DNA of 64,000 nucleotides from Comamonas koreensis (GCF_021026195.1 NZ_JAJNCT010000021.1:1-64000), one strand, 5' to 3'. Shown: positions 17,537-26,126, counted from the stretch's first letter. Numbers and translations are program-made. The notes: generated by a model from the sequence alone, not told the origin.

Positions 17537-18256
17537 ATGGCGGCCACTGCCATGAACAAGCCTCTGTCTCCCTCGCTTATCAGCACCGCCACCCCAGCCG
17601 CCAACAGCGCACAGCTGCGCCGTTCGGTGCGGGGATTTACCTTGCAGCCAGTGGCCGATGCGCTGCTGCTCGATTGCCTGCAGGAAGCGCGGCGAGCGCC
17701 CAGTGGCGCCAATTTGCAGCCTGGTTACTTTTGGCAGGTCTGCGGCGCGCGGCGTGAACAGCTCTCTGGCCGTCTGCAGCAGGCCTATGAGGCTGGCGCG
17801 CAAGAGGCGGAGGATTACGGCTATTTTCCCAACCCGCTGCCGCTGTCGCTGCGCAAGCGCCAGGTCGCGGCCGCCCAGGCCTTGTATGGTGCGTTGGGGG
17901 TGGAGCGGGGCGATGCTGCGGGGCGCGGCGCGCAGTTCGGGCGCAACTTTCGTTTTTTTGATGCACCGGTGGCCCTCATCATCACCATCGACAGCGGCTT
18001 TGGGCCAGGCGGCTATATGGACCTGGGCATGACCATCTACGGTTTGATGCTGGCGGCCCAGTCACGCGGCTTGGCGACTTGTGCTATCGGTGCGATGGCC
18101 TCCTACCCAGGGCTGATTCGCGATGTGCTGGCGCTGCCCGCCACGCAAACCGTGGTCTGCGGCATGGCGCTGGGCTATGAGGATGTGGGAGCGCCAGTGA
18201 ACCAGACCTTGACCGCGCGCGCAGAACTGGACGCCTACTTCAAACGCCTCGATTGA
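17537..18256 (+). CDS. Nitroreductase family protein
   Basis: A protein of 239 residues (234 if ATG 17552 is used) with the flavin-dependent nitroreductase fold. The signatures are the N-terminal RRSVRGF motif, the RAPSGANLQPGYF FMN-phosphate block, and GLATCAIGAMASYP near residue 175, followed by VVCGMALGYEDVGAPVN close to the C-terminus. Such enzymes reduce nitro or quinone compounds with NAD(P)H. The frame is open to 17381, but the part before 17537 overlaps the divergent permease promoter. Neither ATG has a strong ribosome site, so the start is uncertain. Confidence 0.85.
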   Translation: MAATAMNKPLSPSLISTATPAANSAQLRRSVRGFTLQPVADALLLDCLQEARRAPSGANLQPGYFWQVCGARREQLSGRLQQAYEAGAQEAEDYGYFPNPLPLSLRKRQVAAAQALYGALGVERGDAAGRGAQFGRNFRFFDAPVALIITIDSGFGPGGYMDLGMTIYGLMLAAQSRGLATCAIGAMASYPGLIRDVLALPATQTVVCGMALGYEDVGAPVNQTLTARAELDAYFKRLD

Positions 18257-18271
18257 GGAAGGCACCAGGGT

Positions 18272-19462
18272 CTAGCGCTCATGCCACTGCCAGCGCGGCA
18301 GCTCGCTCGCCGGGATATTGGCAATATGGGTCTCGCCCAAATTCTTTTCCAAATGGATGGCCTGGTAGTCCAGCTCGGCCGCAGCGTCTTCCAGCGCAGC
18401 CAGCAGGCGGTTGGCGTGGGTGACGACGATCACCTGGGTCTGGCGCGCAGCTACCGCTATCAGGCGGCCCAGGGCGGGCAGCAGATCGGGGTGCAGGCTG
18501 GTTTCCGGCTCGTTGAGTACCAGCATCTGTGGCGGGCGCGGCGTCAGCAACGCGGCAATCCATAGCAGATAGCGCAAGGTGCCGTCCGACAGCTCATTGG
18601 TGTGCAGCGGGCGCAGCAGGCCGGGCTGGTGCATCAGCAGCTCCAGGCGGCTGCCATCCTGGTGCACGGAGATCTTGGCGCCGGCAAAGGCATCGTCCAC
18701 GGCCGCCATCAGCGCCTCGTGATCACCAATGGCGGTGATGGTTTCCCATGCGGCGGCCAAGTCCGCGCCATCGTTGCTGAGCACCGGCGTGTAGGTACCC
18801 AGCTGAGGCTGGCGCGCAGGGGCATCCACATCGCTGCGGAAATGGTCGTAAAAGCGCCAGGAGCGCAGCTGCTCGCGCACCGTCAGCATCTCCGGCGCGG
18901 CAACCGGGTCGACAAACTCGGTGAGCATGCTGGCCCAGCGCGGGATGGGGCGCTCTACCGGTTGCCAGTCCGCGCCACGGCCATCGCCGCGCAGGCGCAG
19001 CTGGGCGGCATGGCGCTCCACCAGGGTGGCGCTGGGCCGCCAGGTTGGGCCCGCCCACAATGCTTCGTGTTTGATCTCCGGATCATGCGCAAAGGCTTTG
19101 AGAATTGTGGATGGCGTGGGCATGCCAATGTCGATTGCGTAGCCAAAGCCGTCTTCATCCGATGCGAAACCCAGCTGCAGCTGCACCGGTTTGCGCCGTA
19201 CCGTCCCTTGCACGGGCACTTCGCCACGGCGCATGCGTGCCGTGATTTCTTCCGGCCCGGCCCACAGTGTCGAAGCCAGCCCGCCCTCGCGCACCAGGGA
19301 TCGCACCACGCCGCCATGGGCGATATCGGCCAGCAGACGCAGCGCTTTGTAGACGCTGCTTTTACCGCTGCCGTTGGGCCCCGTGATGACAGTGATCTGC
19401 CCCAGTGGCACCAGCAGCTGGCGCAAGGAGCGGTAGTTGGCAATGGCTAAGGTGCTGAGCAT
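18272..19462 (-). CDS. AAA family ATPase (RecF/SMC-like, OLD-type core)
   Basis: A 396-residue ATPase starting with the typical LSTLAIANYRSL head and Walker A GPNGSGKSS (residues 28-36). The C-terminal Walker B is MLVLNEPETSLHP followed by the VIVVTHANRLL H-loop. The middle is a variable insertion. This architecture belongs to chromosomal AAA_21/AAA_15 ATPases, some of which act in DNA repair or phage defence. No nuclease (Toprim) domain is visible. It starts 4 nt after the stop of the thiolase gene, so it is the last member of the biotin-transport operon by position. The functional link, if any, is unclear. The start at ATG 19462 removes an unlikely 20-residue extension. Confidence 0.78.
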   Translation of the reverse strand: MLSTLAIANYRSLRQLLVPLGQITVITGPNGSGKSSVYKALRLLADIAHGGVVRSLVREGGLASTLWAGPEEITARMRRGEVPVQGTVRRKPVQLQLGFASDEDGFGYAIDIGMPTPSTILKAFAHDPEIKHEALWAGPTWRPSATLVERHAAQLRLRGDGRGADWQPVERPIPRWASMLTEFVDPVAAPEMLTVREQLRSWRFYDHFRSDVDAPARQPQLGTYTPVLSNDGADLAAAWETITAIGDHEALMAAVDDAFAGAKISVHQDGSRLELLMHQPGLLRPLHTNELSDGTLRYLLWIAALLTPRPPQMLVLNEPETSLHPDLLPALGRLIAVAARQTQVIVVTHANRLLAALEDAAAELDYQAIHLEKNLGETHIANIPASELPRWQWHER

Positions 19463-19466
19463 CCTG

Positions 19467-20663
19467 TCAATATAGCAGCGCTGTTTGACGCACCAGCGCC
19501 GCGCTGCCCAGGCCGCCGGCACCGGCTACCGCCGCCAGCCCCAGGGCTGCGGATGGGCCCGTCTTCGCCCGTTGCAAATCGGCCAACACGCGGACCAACG
19601 CGACAGCGGCCGATGCCCCAATCGGGTGGCCGCGTGCGATGCCACCGCCATGGCGGTTGAGCACGCTGGCATCCACAGCCTGGCCATGCAACAGTGACTG
19701 CCATTGCAGGCCCTGCACCGCAAAAGCATCGTGCAACTCGATAGCTGCCAGCTGTGTCCACGCCAGTTCCTCGCGCTGCAGCAAGGCCTGGGCAGCCTCA
19801 AAGGCCAGCACCAAGGGCATCGCAGGCGAGCCACCCAGCGACTGGTGACCCAGCCATTGCGCGCTGGGCTGCAGGCCCCAGCGGCGGCAGGCTGCTTCGC
19901 TGGCCAGCAGCACCAGCGCTGCTGCATCGGCTTTGGGCGAGATGGCGACCGTGCTGACGGCATGCGCACGGCGCGCCTCATCGGCCAGGTTTGCATCGGT
20001 CTGCGCGACCACGGGCATGCGGTCCAGCTGGCGCTGGCTCAAGGCGCGCGGAAAGGCGTCTTGCACCACCTCCGCCACGGGGATGATCTCGCGGGCCACC
20101 ACGGCCGCGCTGATCAGCGCGCGCGCATGGCTGGCGGCCGCATAACTGTCTTGTACGGCGCGGCTGTAGCCGGCATCAGCGGCATAGCGGGCAGCTGCCA
20201 GCAGCAAATCTGGGTCCTCATGCGGTGCTGGCGCGAAGGGCGGGCGCTCATAGGGCGCGGCGCTGTCACCGGCATGCAAAGGGCGGGTGGCACGGATGGG
20301 CGCACGGCTCCAGGCCTCCGCGCCGCCGGCCACCACCACCTCGGCCTGGCCGCTGGCGACCAGACTGGCGCCCAGCGCGATGGCGTCGAGCCCGGCGCAG
20401 CATTGCGTATCGACCGAGTAGGCGGCGCAGTGCAGCGGCAGCTGGGCCGCCAGCGCCAGCATGCGTGCCGGGTTGCCGCCAGCGCCCAAGGCATTGCCCA
20501 GCACGACGGCATCTACTGCCTCTGCCAGCAGTCCCGCGCGTTGCAGCAGGCCCAGCAGCACGGGCGCGGCAATCTCATGCGTCTGCAGATGCTTGAAGGC
20601 GCCACCGACGGGCACCACGGCGCTGCGGGCATGGCTGGCGATAAAGACGGGCGGAGTGGGCAT
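19467..20663 (-). CDS. Thiolase-fold acyltransferase, YhfS-like, lacking the second catalytic cysteine
   Basis: A 398-residue member of the thiolase superfamily. The nucleophile region SVDTQCCAGLDA (Cys88) and the GGGIARGHPIGASAA histidine block are present. The Asn-Glu-Ala-Phe motif reads HDAF, and the C-terminal cysteine box (normally C-x-G-G-G-x-G) reads AVAGAGGLG, so the proton-shuttling cysteine is absent. It lies 14 nt after an acyl-CoA ligase and behind bioY. This ligase-thiolase-bioY grouping matches yhfT-yhfS-yhfU of Bacillus subtilis, which has been predicted from biotin regulon analysis to feed the pimelate side of biotin synthesis. Condensing or acyl-transfer activity is inferred only. 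ATG 20663 is chosen as it begins the conserved domain. Confidence 0.8.
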   Translation of the reverse strand: MPTPPVFIASHARSAVVPVGGAFKHLQTHEIAAPVLLGLLQRAGLLAEAVDAVVLGNALGAGGNPARMLALAAQLPLHCAAYSVDTQCCAGLDAIALGASLVASGQAEVVVAGGAEAWSRAPIRATRPLHAGDSAAPYERPPFAPAPHEDPDLLLAAARYAADAGYSRAVQDSYAAASHARALISAAVVAREIIPVAEVVQDAFPRALSQRQLDRMPVVAQTDANLADEARRAHAVSTVAISPKADAAALVLLASEAACRRWGLQPSAQWLGHQSLGGSPAMPLVLAFEAAQALLQREELAWTQLAAIELHDAFAVQGLQWQSLLHGQAVDASVLNRHGGGIARGHPIGASAAVALVRVLADLQRAKTGPSAALGLAAVAGAGGLGSAALVRQTALLY

Positions 20664-20677
20664 GCTGGCCTGTGCGA

Positions 20678-22174
20678 TCAAGCTGTTTTGTCTGCGCTGG
20701 GCAGCGCATCTGCCAGCCATTGTGCAAGCCTGGGGTGGTCCGTCTTGCCGCTGGCCGTCTGCGGCCAGGGCGTGGCGCTGAACCAGCGGCGTGGGCATTT
20801 GTGGGCTTCCAGCTGGCTACGGCACCAGTCGGCCAGCTCGCGGGCCAGCGCGGCATCGGACAGCGGCTGCAATGGCGGCTGCGCAGCCGAGGGTGGCGCG
20901 TCATCACGCAATTGCAGCGCCACCCAAACTTGCTTGCCGCGCAGTGCATCGTCAACGCCATGCACCGAAGCAGCCGCCACGCGCGGGTGCTCGCAGAGCA
21001 GGGCTTCCACCTCTTCGGGGAACAGGTTCTTTCCCTGGGTGACGATCATGCGCTGCTCACGCCCCACCAGGGTCAGCATGCCTTGCGCATCGAGGCTGCC
21101 CATGTCGCGCACGCTGAGCCATTCGCCATCGCGCAGTGCAGCCGTCGCATCGGCCTGCGCACCCACATAGTCTATAAACAGCATGGGGCTGCGCAGCCAG
21201 ATGGTGCCCATGTTGCCGCTGGGCAGCGGCTGCATGTCCGCATCGCGGATCTGCAGCTGCACATTGCTGAAGGCCCGGCCCACCACCTGCGGCGGGGCGT
21301 CGGCATTGGCATCCATCCAGGCGATAAAGCTCGATTCCGAGGCGCCGTAGAACTCCACAATCCGCGCATTGGGGAACAGCGCCTGCAGCGCCGGCGTGTG
21401 CTGGCGCATCCAGCGAGCACCGCTGATCATCAGCAGCGCCAGCGATTCCACCGGCGCGATGGCGCGGCGCTCGGCCAGCTGCAGCATCACGAGCAACTGG
21501 CTGGGCACGGCGACCAGGCAAGGCGTGGCCTGCTGGCGCAAGGTCGCCAGGCATTGGCTGGCAGAAAAGCGGGGCTGCAGCTGCATGCCGCCACCCGTCC
21601 AGATGCCCTGCAACGCACCAAACAGAAACAGCGAATGCGAGAGACTTCCAGGCGCCATCACGCAGCCGTTGGCGGCTTCGCCAAAGCTGTCCACGCAGAC
21701 GCGAAAGCTCTCGCTCCAGGACTGGTGGTGGCGCCTGAATCCCTTGGGCAAACCGGTGCTGCCCGAGGTAAAGCCAATATAAAAAGGTTGCAGTGCGGCA
21801 TCGCCATGCGCATCGCTGCGTGGCGTGGCGGCCAGCGCATCAATCCAGTGCTGTGCCTGCGCTTGCTGCGCGGGCGACCAGGCCTTGTCGCCCAGCGCGG
21901 CGCAGCGGCCGCTGGCATTGGTGGCCAAAAAATCGCTGATCAGCGCTGCCGGCGATTGGCTGGCATCCAGCAGGCGGGTATGGGGGGCATTCTGGGCCTC
22001 CAGTGCCTGGGCCTGCTGCTGCACGGCGGCATGCAGATCGGCAAAGCGGATGCGCTGCTGGCCGTCATCGATGGCAATAGCACCGGGCCGCTGCCGGGCC
22101 CAGTGGGCCAGGGGGCCATGCACCAGGCGTTGCCAGCCGGCCAGCGGGGCCGATGGCGCTTGCAAACCGCTCAC
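20678..22174 (-). CDS. Acyl-CoA ligase (AMP-forming), YhfT-like, coupled to bioY
   Basis: A 498-residue ANL-superfamily ligase that would activate a carboxylic acid to its CoA thioester through an acyl-AMP. The motifs are FTSGSTGLPKG (P-loop), YGASES, the GKNLFPEEVE hinge and the terminal catalytic lysine in TASGKTDHP. Its predicted start is GTG 22174, which overlaps the bioY stop as GTGA (22171-22174); an in-frame extension further upstream only shadows bioY. Tight coupling to bioY suggests a biotin-related acid such as pimelate or a pimelate precursor. The substrate is not proven by sequence. Confidence 0.84.
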   Translation of the reverse strand: MSGLQAPSAPLAGWQRLVHGPLAHWARQRPGAIAIDDGQQRIRFADLHAAVQQQAQALEAQNAPHTRLLDASQSPAALISDFLATNASGRCAALGDKAWSPAQQAQAQHWIDALAATPRSDAHGDAALQPFYIGFTSGSTGLPKGFRRHHQSWSESFRVCVDSFGEAANGCVMAPGSLSHSLFLFGALQGIWTGGGMQLQPRFSASQCLATLRQQATPCLVAVPSQLLVMLQLAERRAIAPVESLALLMISGARWMRQHTPALQALFPNARIVEFYGASESSFIAWMDANADAPPQVVGRAFSNVQLQIRDADMQPLPSGNMGTIWLRSPMLFIDYVGAQADATAALRDGEWLSVRDMGSLDAQGMLTLVGREQRMIVTQGKNLFPEEVEALLCEHPRVAAASVHGVDDALRGKQVWVALQLRDDAPPSAAQPPLQPLSDAALARELADWCRSQLEAHKCPRRWFSATPWPQTASGKTDHPRLAQWLADALPSADKTA

Positions 22175-22773
22175 AGGCGGCGTCCACCAAAGCGCCAGTC
22201 GGGCAGGCCGCGCGCCACCGTGTGCACAATCAGCGCCACCAGCACGCACTTGACCAGATCCCCCGGCACAAACACCAGCGTGCCGACGGCAGCCTGCACA
22301 AAGCTCAGCTTGGCCAGCAGCATCAGGCCCAGCACCCCAAACACATGGACGACCACAATACCGCCCAGCACTGATGCGGCAAAGGCGCACGCGGCCAGCC
22401 GCATCGGCGATGACGGGCCCTTGCCGGCCAAGCTGCGCATCACCAGCCCGGCAACAGCAGCGGCCAGCGGATAGGAGAGGAGATAGCCTGCGGAGGGCAA
22501 GAAAAACACGCCCATGCCGCCCCGGCCGCCCGACAGCAACGGCAGGCCCAGCGCGACCGCAGCGAGAAACAGCAAAAGGGCCTGGAAGCCCAGCGCGGCT
22601 CCCAGCATGCAGCCGGCCAGCATCACGCCCATTGTCTGCGCGGTAATCGGCACGCCCAACGGCAGATCGATTTTGGGGATCAGGCCGAAAGCGGCCATCA
22701 GCGCCGCAAACAGGGCCACCAGGGCTATGCGCTGGGCGCGGGTTTCGGAGCGGTGCTCGGCGGTCATAGGCAT
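22171..22773 (-). CDS. bioY: Biotin transporter BioY (ECF substrate-binding component)
   Basis: A protein of about 200 residues with six hydrophobic segments. BioY signatures are visible: PLGVPITAQTMGVMLAG near the start, FLPSAGYLLSYPLAAAVAG in the middle, and FVPGDLVKCVLVALIV towards the end. BioY binds biotin and works with an EcfT-like membrane protein (bioN) and an ATPase (bioM), both encoded just upstream. ATG 22773 is chosen; a TTG at 22788 and ATG 22767 are alternatives. The stop overlaps the ligase start. Confidence 0.94.
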   Translation of the reverse strand: MPMTAEHRSETRAQRIALVALFAALMAAFGLIPKIDLPLGVPITAQTMGVMLAGCMLGAALGFQALLLFLAAVALGLPLLSGGRGGMGVFFLPSAGYLLSYPLAAAVAGLVMRSLAGKGPSSPMRLAACAFAASVLGGIVVVHVFGVLGLMLLAKLSFVQAAVGTLVFVPGDLVKCVLVALIVHTVARGLPDWRFGGRRL

Positions 22774-22812
22774 GTCTGTGTCTTTCAAAGAGTGGATGAG
22801 GGCGCAGCGCTG

Positions 22813-23406
22813 CTAGAGCTTGAGGCGAATGGACAGCGCATCGGCCACCTTGCGGGCGGTGATGAGCATATGAATGGTCAGCGGGGCCAGCAGACGCCAG
22901 CCACCTGCGCGGCCGGTGCGCACGCGGTAGGCATCGGCCAGGCGCTGCCATTGCACAAAAAACTGTTCGGCAAAGCGCAGCATCAGCCCCAACTGCAAGG
23001 CCAGGCGCTCCACCGGCAGGCCCAGGCGGGCGAGCGGCGACAGCAGCCATTCGGCTACGCCCAGCAGATCGCCAAAGCGGGTGGTCGCCGTCAGCATCGC
23101 GCCCAGCATCGTCGTGCTGACCAGGCGCAGTCCGCTGGCCAAGCCCAGCCAGGGCTGGCCGGTCGCCGTATGCAGGCCGCCCACCAGCGCGGAGGCAATC
23201 ACGGCCACCACCACCAGCCGGCGCGTAGGGCGGGAGGCCGCGCCCAGACTGGCATACAGCAAGGCAATCACGGCAAAGGCCAGCGCTTGAAAGCGCAGAT
23301 CGCTGAGCGCCAACAACGCCATGCTGCTCAAGGCCAGCAGCAAGAGCTTAAGCCCGGCGGGCAGCCGGTGCATCCAGCTGGAGATTTCGCTGTAAAGCGT
23401 GCCCAT
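22813..23406 (-). CDS. bioN: Energy-coupling factor transmembrane protein BioN
   Basis: A 197-residue membrane protein of the EcfT/CbiQ family. It has four to five hydrophobic stretches in the first 110 residues and a cytoplasmic coupling helix pair near the C-terminus (ADAYRVRTGR and ADALSIRLK) where the family has its Ala-Arg-Gly/Ser motifs. It would link BioY to the ATPase BioM. Its ATG (23406) shares one base with the bioM stop (TGATG); GTG 23409 is an alternative start. Confidence 0.88.
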   Translation of the reverse strand: MGTLYSEISSWMHRLPAGLKLLLLALSSMALLALSDLRFQALAFAVIALLYASLGAASRPTRRLVVVAVIASALVGGLHTATGQPWLGLASGLRLVSTTMLGAMLTATTRFGDLLGVAEWLLSPLARLGLPVERLALQLGLMLRFAEQFFVQWQRLADAYRVRTGRAGGWRLLAPLTIHMLITARKVADALSIRLKL

Positions 23407-24176
23407 CACGGCGCTCCTGGTGTGGGTTGGGCGGCGGCTGCCGCATCCAGCGGCTGGGCAATGCGCGCCTTTACATCGGCCTCATAGGCCGCGCAGACCG
23501 CAGCGCCCGGGCCGTCGCCGCGCAGCTGGCCATGGTCCAGCCACAGCACGCGCTCAAAGTGGCGCACATGGTCCAGTACATGGGTGGAGATGATGACCTG
23601 GGCGGGCGCGGCATCCAACTCACGCGCCAGGCGTGCCTGGCCGGGCAGATCCAGACTGGCAAAGGGCTCGTCCAGCAGCATCACCTGCGGGGCGGCCATC
23701 AGCATTGCCAAAAAACAGACCTGCTGGCGCTGGCCCTGGCTCAGGCCACTGACGGCGCGCGGCGCCCAGTCTGCCAGGCCCCGGGCCGCCAAAAACTCCC
23801 TGGCCTGCACGATGGCTGCCTTGCGGGCAACGCCTCGGTATTGCAGGCTCAGGCCCAGCTCTTCCTCCACCGTGGGGAAGATGATCTGGTCATCCGGGTT
23901 CTGGAACATCAAACCCACCACGCCGGGCAGCTGCTCGCGCTGGCGCTGCACATCGCATCCTGCCACCAGTACGCTGCCCTGGTGGGCATGCTCCAGCCCG
24001 CAGAGCAGCCTGAACAGGCTCGTCTTTCCTGCCCCATTGTCACCGATCAAGCCGATGCGCCGCTGCGTCAGGTGCAGGCTCAGACCCTGAAACACCGTCT
24101 GCGCACCTCGGTTGAGGTGCACATCGCTCAGGCGGATGTCTGCAGTGGAAGCGGTCTGGGCCAAGGAGAGGGTCAT
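23406..24176 (-). CDS. bioM: Biotin ECF transporter ATPase BioM
   Basis: A 256-residue ABC ATPase with Walker A GDNGAGKTS, Q-loop LMFQNPDDQIIFPT (the NPDDQ form typical of ECF/CbiO ATPases), signature SGLSQGQRQQ and Walker B VMLLDEPFASLD. It is the first gene of the biotin-linked operon on the minus strand. I start at ATG 24176; a TTG six codons upstream is also in frame. No BirA- or BioR-type operator was recognised in the upstream region. Confidence 0.92.
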   Translation of the reverse strand: MTLSLAQTASTADIRLSDVHLNRGAQTVFQGLSLHLTQRRIGLIGDNGAGKTSLFRLLCGLEHAHQGSVLVAGCDVQRQREQLPGVVGLMFQNPDDQIIFPTVEEELGLSLQYRGVARKAAIVQAREFLAARGLADWAPRAVSGLSQGQRQQVCFLAMLMAAPQVMLLDEPFASLDLPGQARLARELDAAPAQVIISTHVLDHVRHFERVLWLDHGQLRGDGPGAAVCAAYEADVKARIAQPLDAAAAAQPTPGAP

Positions 24177-24857
24177 GTTAGCGGGTTGGGGCAACGGCCG
24201 GTTGGTTGCCGCATGGTTTCAAAAGTTTGGTGACACGTCGCCGGAAAGCTTTGGCGGATTGGCAGGTTTGGTACCCCATCTCCATGCCCGGCCATTGCTG
24301 CGCAACGTGCTGTTTCGCCCACCAGTGATGGCTGGCAAAGCCCATGCAGGCGCGGCTTGCGGCCGGCTTGCAGGGCTGGGGTGTATTGTCGCACCAAGCG
24401 CTTCTCTGGGGCGAGTGCGGCGGAGGGGCAACGGCAGCGATAACCCGCCTGTTTTTGGCGGCGTTTTTGCGCGGAGTTGCCAGAGGTTGAAGCAGAAATG
24501 CCTACAAGTTCGCTTAACACTGCAGCAACATGCAGGCTCGCGCGGCCACCGGGCCTGCCGACAAGCCATCGGGTACTATCAAAAATAATAGCAATGAATG
24601 CGGTGGATAAAGGACTTGTGCTGGATCGGCTTCAGGCGCGCATATCGATTCCCAAAAAGTGCCAAGTTGGCTGTGGGGTTATCCGGCTGGTTCTGGGGCT
24701 ATTTGTTCAACAAACAACCGTACAAGCACAGACGTTTTCTGACAGACAGGGGGAAATCCCCATGGTGCAATAGAGGCATTCCACAGTACCCATCCCGCGT
24801 CGGGGTGGCAGAGGCCTCTGTTCAGCAGTTCCCGTCTCGGTGGAAAGGAGGTTCACC
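24177..24857. other. Long intergenic region between bioM and the 55-residue peptide gene
   Basis: About 680 nt without a convincing gene longer than the small frames expected by chance. It must carry the bioM promoter (minus) and the leader of the small peptide gene (plus). In the last 160 nt several potential hairpins occur: GGGG-GAAAT-CCCC near 24750, CCATCCC...GGGGTGG near 24791-24808 and the palindrome AGAGGCCTCT near 24811. TTTGTT-C-AACAAA at 24702-24714 is a perfect short dyad. No known riboswitch was recognised. Confidence 0.5.
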
Positions 24858-25025
24858 ATGTTTCACCACCACAGCCATTGGTTAGATGCAGCCTCTTTTA
24901 TTGCCTTGGTGCTGGCCGTGCTGCTGGCCTTCACATTAACGATCTGGCCAGGCACCAGCGCAGCTGCGGCAGACTCGCTGGCGCAGATGTTGCAAGGCGT
25001 GATCCAGGTCTGGAACCGCCCCTGA
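24858..25025 (+). CDS. Small single-pass membrane peptide (55 residues)
   Basis: A 55-codon frame preceded by a very good ribosome site, AAAGGAGG at 24844-24851, six bases before the ATG. The peptide starts MFHHHSHWLDAA, then has one strongly hydrophobic segment (about residues 13-32, IALVLAVLLAFTLTIWP) and a short polar tail with an amphipathic look (SLAQMLQGVIQVWNRP). Two hairpins and a T-run follow the stop. I do not recognise a family. The ribosome site, terminator and transmembrane character argue for a real gene. Confidence 0.68.
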   Translation: MFHHHSHWLDAASFIALVLAVLLAFTLTIWPGTSAAAADSLAQMLQGVIQVWNRP

Positions 25026-25043
25026 GTTTTTAAGCTTTCCGGT

Positions 25044-25106
25044 CGATGCCAGATGGCATCGGCCGTCTTATGACGAGCCGCCTGTTCTCGCGACAGGCGG
25101 CTTTTT
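25044..25106 (+). terminator. Tandem hairpins and terminator after the small peptide gene
   Basis: CGATGCC-AGAT-GGCATCG forms a hairpin at 25044-25061. It is followed by a stronger one, GCCGCCTGT and ACAGGCGGC (25077-25101), with a T-run at 25102-25106 typical of intrinsic termination. Confidence 0.85.
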
Positions 25107-25283
25107 GCTGCATGCGCCCGAGACCCTAGCTCTATATATGCGTTTGGAATGAGCTGATTTCGATAATTTCTGAGTGAGCGCAAGTTGGCAGGTTCATACT
25201 CGCTGCTTAGCTGCGCTGCTGAGATAAACGTGGAATCGTTTTGTCGGGTCAGCAGCTGTTTTTCAGATTGCTCGGAGTTTTTG

Positions 25284-26120
25284 ATGTCTGCTCTTTTTTC
25301 CTTCGCCGCTGGGCGCCGTGCCGTGATGGCTGGCGCTGCCCTTGCTTTGATCGCTGCTGTGTCTCTGCCTGCCATGGCCCAGGATGCGGCCAAGAAGAGC
25401 CTGAAGATTGGCGCTACCGCTGGCTCCAACTACGACCTGCTGCAAAAAGGCATCCTGCCGCAGCTGGAGAAAAAGGGCTACCAGATCAAGCTCATCGAGT
25501 TCAACGACTATGTGCAGCCCAACCTGGCGCTGTCCGATGGCTCGCTGGATGCCAACTTCTTCCAGCACCGCGCGTACTTTGACCAGTTCACCTCCGACCG
25601 CAAGCTGGCGCTGACGGCCGTCGTGCAAGGCCCCGTGGCACCGATGGGCGTGTACAGCAAGAAGCACAAGACCCTGGCTGATATCCAGAACGGTGCCAAG
25701 GTGGCCTTGCCCAATGACCCGAGCAACCTGGCGCGTGCACTGCTGGTGCTGCAGCAGGCAGGCCTGGTCAAGGTGAAGGAGGGTGTGAACCCTGCTCGTA
25801 TCTCCGAGCTGGACCTGGCCGCGAACCCCCACAAGCTCAAGTTTTTGGCGCTGGATGCGGCCCAACTGCCGCGCGTGCTGGAAGATGCCGATTACGTGGT
25901 CGTCAACGGCAACTTTGCCGTCTCCTCGGGTCTCAAGCTGAGCGAAGCCGTGGTGCTGGAGAACACGCCTGACCAGTACCTGAACGTGGTCGCCGTCAAG
26001 ACCGGCAACGAGAAGAGCGCTTGGGCCCAGGACCTGGCTGCCGCCTACCGCTCGCCCGAGTTCAAAGCCGTGGTGGACAGCCAGTTCCCCGGCTACGCCA
26101 AGCCTGCTTTCCTGAAGTAA
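25284..26120 (+). CDS. MetQ/NlpA-family periplasmic binding protein
   Basis: A 278-residue solute-binding protein of the NlpA/MetQ family, which delivers methionine or related compounds to an ABC importer. Typical segments are KIGATAGSNYDLLQ at the mature start, VQPNLALSDGSLDANFFQHRAYFD, VALPNDPSNLARALLVLQ and the DYVVVNGNFA block. The signal peptide ends at AMAQD, and there is no lipobox cysteine, whereas MetQ is usually a lipoprotein. No permease or ATPase gene lies next to it. ATG 25284 follows CGGAG with good spacing. Confidence 0.86.
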   Translation: MSALFSFAAGRRAVMAGAALALIAAVSLPAMAQDAAKKSLKIGATAGSNYDLLQKGILPQLEKKGYQIKLIEFNDYVQPNLALSDGSLDANFFQHRAYFDQFTSDRKLALTAVVQGPVAPMGVYSKKHKTLADIQNGAKVALPNDPSNLARALLVLQQAGLVKVKEGVNPARISELDLAANPHKLKFLALDAAQLPRVLEDADYVVVNGNFAVSSGLKLSEAVVLENTPDQYLNVVAVKTGNEKSAWAQDLAAAYRSPEFKAVVDSQFPGYAKPAFLK

Positions 26121-26126
26121 AGCATT

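Noticed and set aside
22175-23050. N-terminal extension of the acyl-CoA ligase frame across bioY and bioN
   Set aside because: The extension is a shadow of bioY in another frame. A GTG overlapping the bioY stop gives the expected ligase start.
24598-24885. 95-residue frame overlapping the start of the 55-residue peptide gene
   Set aside because: It lacks a ribosome site. The AAAGGAGG site belongs to the peptide starting at 24858 in another frame.
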